Of a DNA stretch of 64,000 bases, positions 62,571-64,000 are shown piece by piece. Numbering within the stretch: the stretch's first letter is position 1; each line of letters opens with the position of its first letter. The position numbers and the translations under genes were made by a program. The DNA comes from Otis tarda. Its lineage: Eukaryota; Chordata; Aves; Otidiformes; Otididae. The notes under the pieces were generated by a model, which saw only the letters and a list, made by a program, of their open reading frames with translations, searched no databases and had not been told where the DNA came from. The DNA lies in assembly GCA_026413225.1 (NCBI GenBank), contig CM048552.1, positions 137,343,053 to 137,407,052 on the forward strand. Reading direction: 5' to 3'.

Positions 62571-63446
62571 ATCCTTCTAATTGCCCCAACTGCAGAAAGC
62601 TTCGTAAAGAACTGCCATCTTCTGAAGCATCAAAGTCAATCAACAAGATAAATCCAGAGGAAACCTAAGTTCATGAGTTCTGAAGCTCACAGTACAGGTT
62701 TTACGGACACTCCAGCAACCAAAGTATAAATTAAATAACCTAATAAAGCAATATCTCTTGATGAAAGTACATTAGGATGATCTCATACACCCCAGCAATC
62801 TTATTGCAGGCACATAAAAGCTCTCTTTATGTAAGTTTAGGATAAATGTTCTTAAAAGTCTTCAGACCTGTAAAACTAAGCCAAAAAGAATGGCATAAAA
62901 AAAAATGCTTAGTCTTAAAATGCTAAAATGCTCATTATTAATACTAATGAAGCAATATAATTTCCAGAACATCTTATCTTTATAAAAACACAGATAATTA
63001 AAGACAGAGCAAGTTTCTACATCCCGATATATCTAGTTCTCAAGCTATGAGATGTTTCTGACCTGCTTGCCTATCCCCTGAACATCAAGAATTTACCAGA
63101 ATACCAAATTATCGCTGCCAATCTTCAGTAAAGTTGAAAAGAAGAGAGCAGCAGAGGAAATTGCTTATATGTAAGGAAAATATTTTAGTTCAGGGATGTC
63201 AGGTACAGAGTGGCTGCCCTAAGAGAGACCCTGAAGCCGGGCAGAGCTGAGCAAGAGAAGAGGCAGTTGGGGCCTCATGAATCTCAAGCCTCCTAAAAGG
63301 CAATCCTACATCTTCCAGATGCATTTCTGGGCTACCACTAAATAAGCCCAGCAGGTTAGAAAAGCAGCATGAGAATGTTATTGAAAGTCAGAGTTGAATC
63401 ACTAGAATTACAGGGAGAAGGTCAAACAGAGGTGGGAAGGAAGGGG

Positions 63447-63475
<29 letters not shown>
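63447..63475 (+). repeat. A29 homopolymer
   Basis: 29 consecutive A, preceded by GGAAGGAAGGGG and followed by GAGGG. No retroposon body is recognisable upstream. Confidence 0.97.
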
Positions 63476-63479
<4 letters not shown>

Positions 63480-63652
63480 GAAAATATCTTGTAGGAGGAC
63501 ACCTTTTAAACTCCAAAATGTAGGTGCCAACCAATTGCGGCCCTTATGCCCTGAGCAAGGCACCAACTGAATGACAAGGGGTGAGAAGCCCCTGGGCCCT
63601 GCCACCTGGGTTAGAAGAGCTCAACAGGGTCTTTTCTTGTCTTTAAGGAAAG

Positions 63653-63675
63653 AAAAAAAAAAAAAAAAAAAAAAA
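63653..63675 (+). repeat. A23 homopolymer
   Basis: 23 consecutive A, 177 bp after the A29 tract. Confidence 0.97.
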
Positions 63676-63875
63676 GGCAAAAATCTGTCTCCTAGGGTTT
63701 GAAGGAATGTTCATTGTTCTCAGTAAGTGTGTTTGTTTTTTCTTCAGGCTGGCAATGCACTGACGGCAGGGAGCATTCAGTTACCCCCTCTGAGTTTTCA
63801 TTTCAGCAGGGAGACTACACATTCCACACAGTGCAAGCTTCCAAAGAGACTTTGGCTGTGCAAAACAACATTAAT

Positions 63876-63905
63876 AAAAAAAAAAACTCAAAAAAAAAAA
63901 AAAAA
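63876..63905 (+). repeat. Interrupted A-tract (A11-CTC-A16)
   Basis: Two A runs split by CTC, close to the right edge of the window. Confidence 0.95.
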
Positions 63906-64000
63906 TCAAAACCTAGATACAAAGCTGAAGCCATCCTCGTGAAAGCTAGAAGTGGCTTTCTTAGTACCTTGCCTCCAGATCAACTGCAGCTAGGGAGCAT

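Larger units (their letters stand above)
1..64000 (-). other. SHROOM2: SHROOM2 gene, partial (all of window; exons 2-7 of the coding sequence)
   Basis: The whole window lies inside one minus-strand gene. Six exons join in phase (152, 132, 2650, 104, 759 and 552 bases). Their product matches the recalled layout of human SHROOM2: PDZ half, Ser-rich linker, Pro stretch, ASD1, a variable Ser/Pro region, then the start of ASD2. SHROOM2 is preferred over SHROOM3 because signatures such as SNSSIDHLGSQSKRDSAYGS, FGPVWYVPDKKK and RLGTFAEYQASWKEQRKP are SHROOM2-like. The family binds F-actin through ASD1 and Rho kinase through ASD2, organising contractile actomyosin at cell junctions and the apical cortex. 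Exon 1 (start codon and N-terminal half of the PDZ) and the final ASD2 exons are outside the window. Identification rests on remembered family sequences, not a database search. Confidence 0.95.
61432..64000 (-). other. 3' part of SHROOM2 intron 1
   Basis: Intron sequence upstream (in gene direction) of exon 2. The N-terminal PDZ half (the GGAPWGFTLKGG block expected in exon 1) is absent, so exon 1 lies beyond the right edge. An L2-like remnant (about 62300-62570) and four A-tracts within 460 bp (63447-63905) are present. Confidence 0.85.

Noticed and set aside
1..64000. CRISPR arrays, bacterial operons, tRNA or rRNA genes
   Set aside because: No regularly spaced repeat array, no ribosome-binding-site-led gene runs and no recognisable tRNA arm pattern were found. 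The sequence behaves as vertebrate intron and exon throughout.

Overview
The window looks like nuclear DNA from a vertebrate, most likely a bird. It has short exons with GT/AG junctions in long AT-rich introns, few recognisable interspersed repeats, and old CR1/L2-like LINE remnants. The species cannot be fixed from the sequence alone. There is no sign of bacterial, phage or plasmid organisation.

One gene can be supported, and it fills the window on the minus strand: an orthologue of SHROOM2 (formerly APXL), a Shroom-family actin-binding scaffold. Six consecutive coding exons are present, numbered by recalled correspondence with the human gene: exon 2 (61280-61431, second half of the PDZ domain), exon 3 (33089-33220), the giant exon 4 (25013-27662, proline stretch and ASD1), exon 5 (22932-23035), exon 6 (5136-5894) and exon 7 (845-1396, start of ASD2). 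All junctions are GT/AG. The reading phases join without a frameshift or stop, giving about 1,449 codons. Exon 1 lies beyond the right edge, and the exons for the ASD2 coiled-coil core lie beyond the left edge. The gene is therefore intact as far as seen but partial at both ends.

The remainder is intron: intron 2 is about 28 kb, intron 5 about 17 kb, intron 3 about 5.4 kb, intron 6 about 3.7 kb and intron 4 about 2 kb. The introns hold a compact CpG island at about 37.50-37.84 kb, between the PDZ exons and exon 3. They also hold a weaker CpG cluster at 47.7-48.2 kb, a CR1-like LINE remnant near 17.2-17.9 kb, two L2-like remnants (near 28.5-28.95 kb and 62.3-62.57 kb), several G-rich, purine and A-tract sequences, and small tandem repeats.

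The two most notable non-coding signals are a nearly identical inverted repeat of about 119 bp with a spacer of about 1.06 kb (44709-46006), and the intronic CpG island, which may be an internal promoter for a PDZ-less SHROOM2 form. I found no clearly new biological system. The remaining open frames show no recognisable protein family and look like chance.
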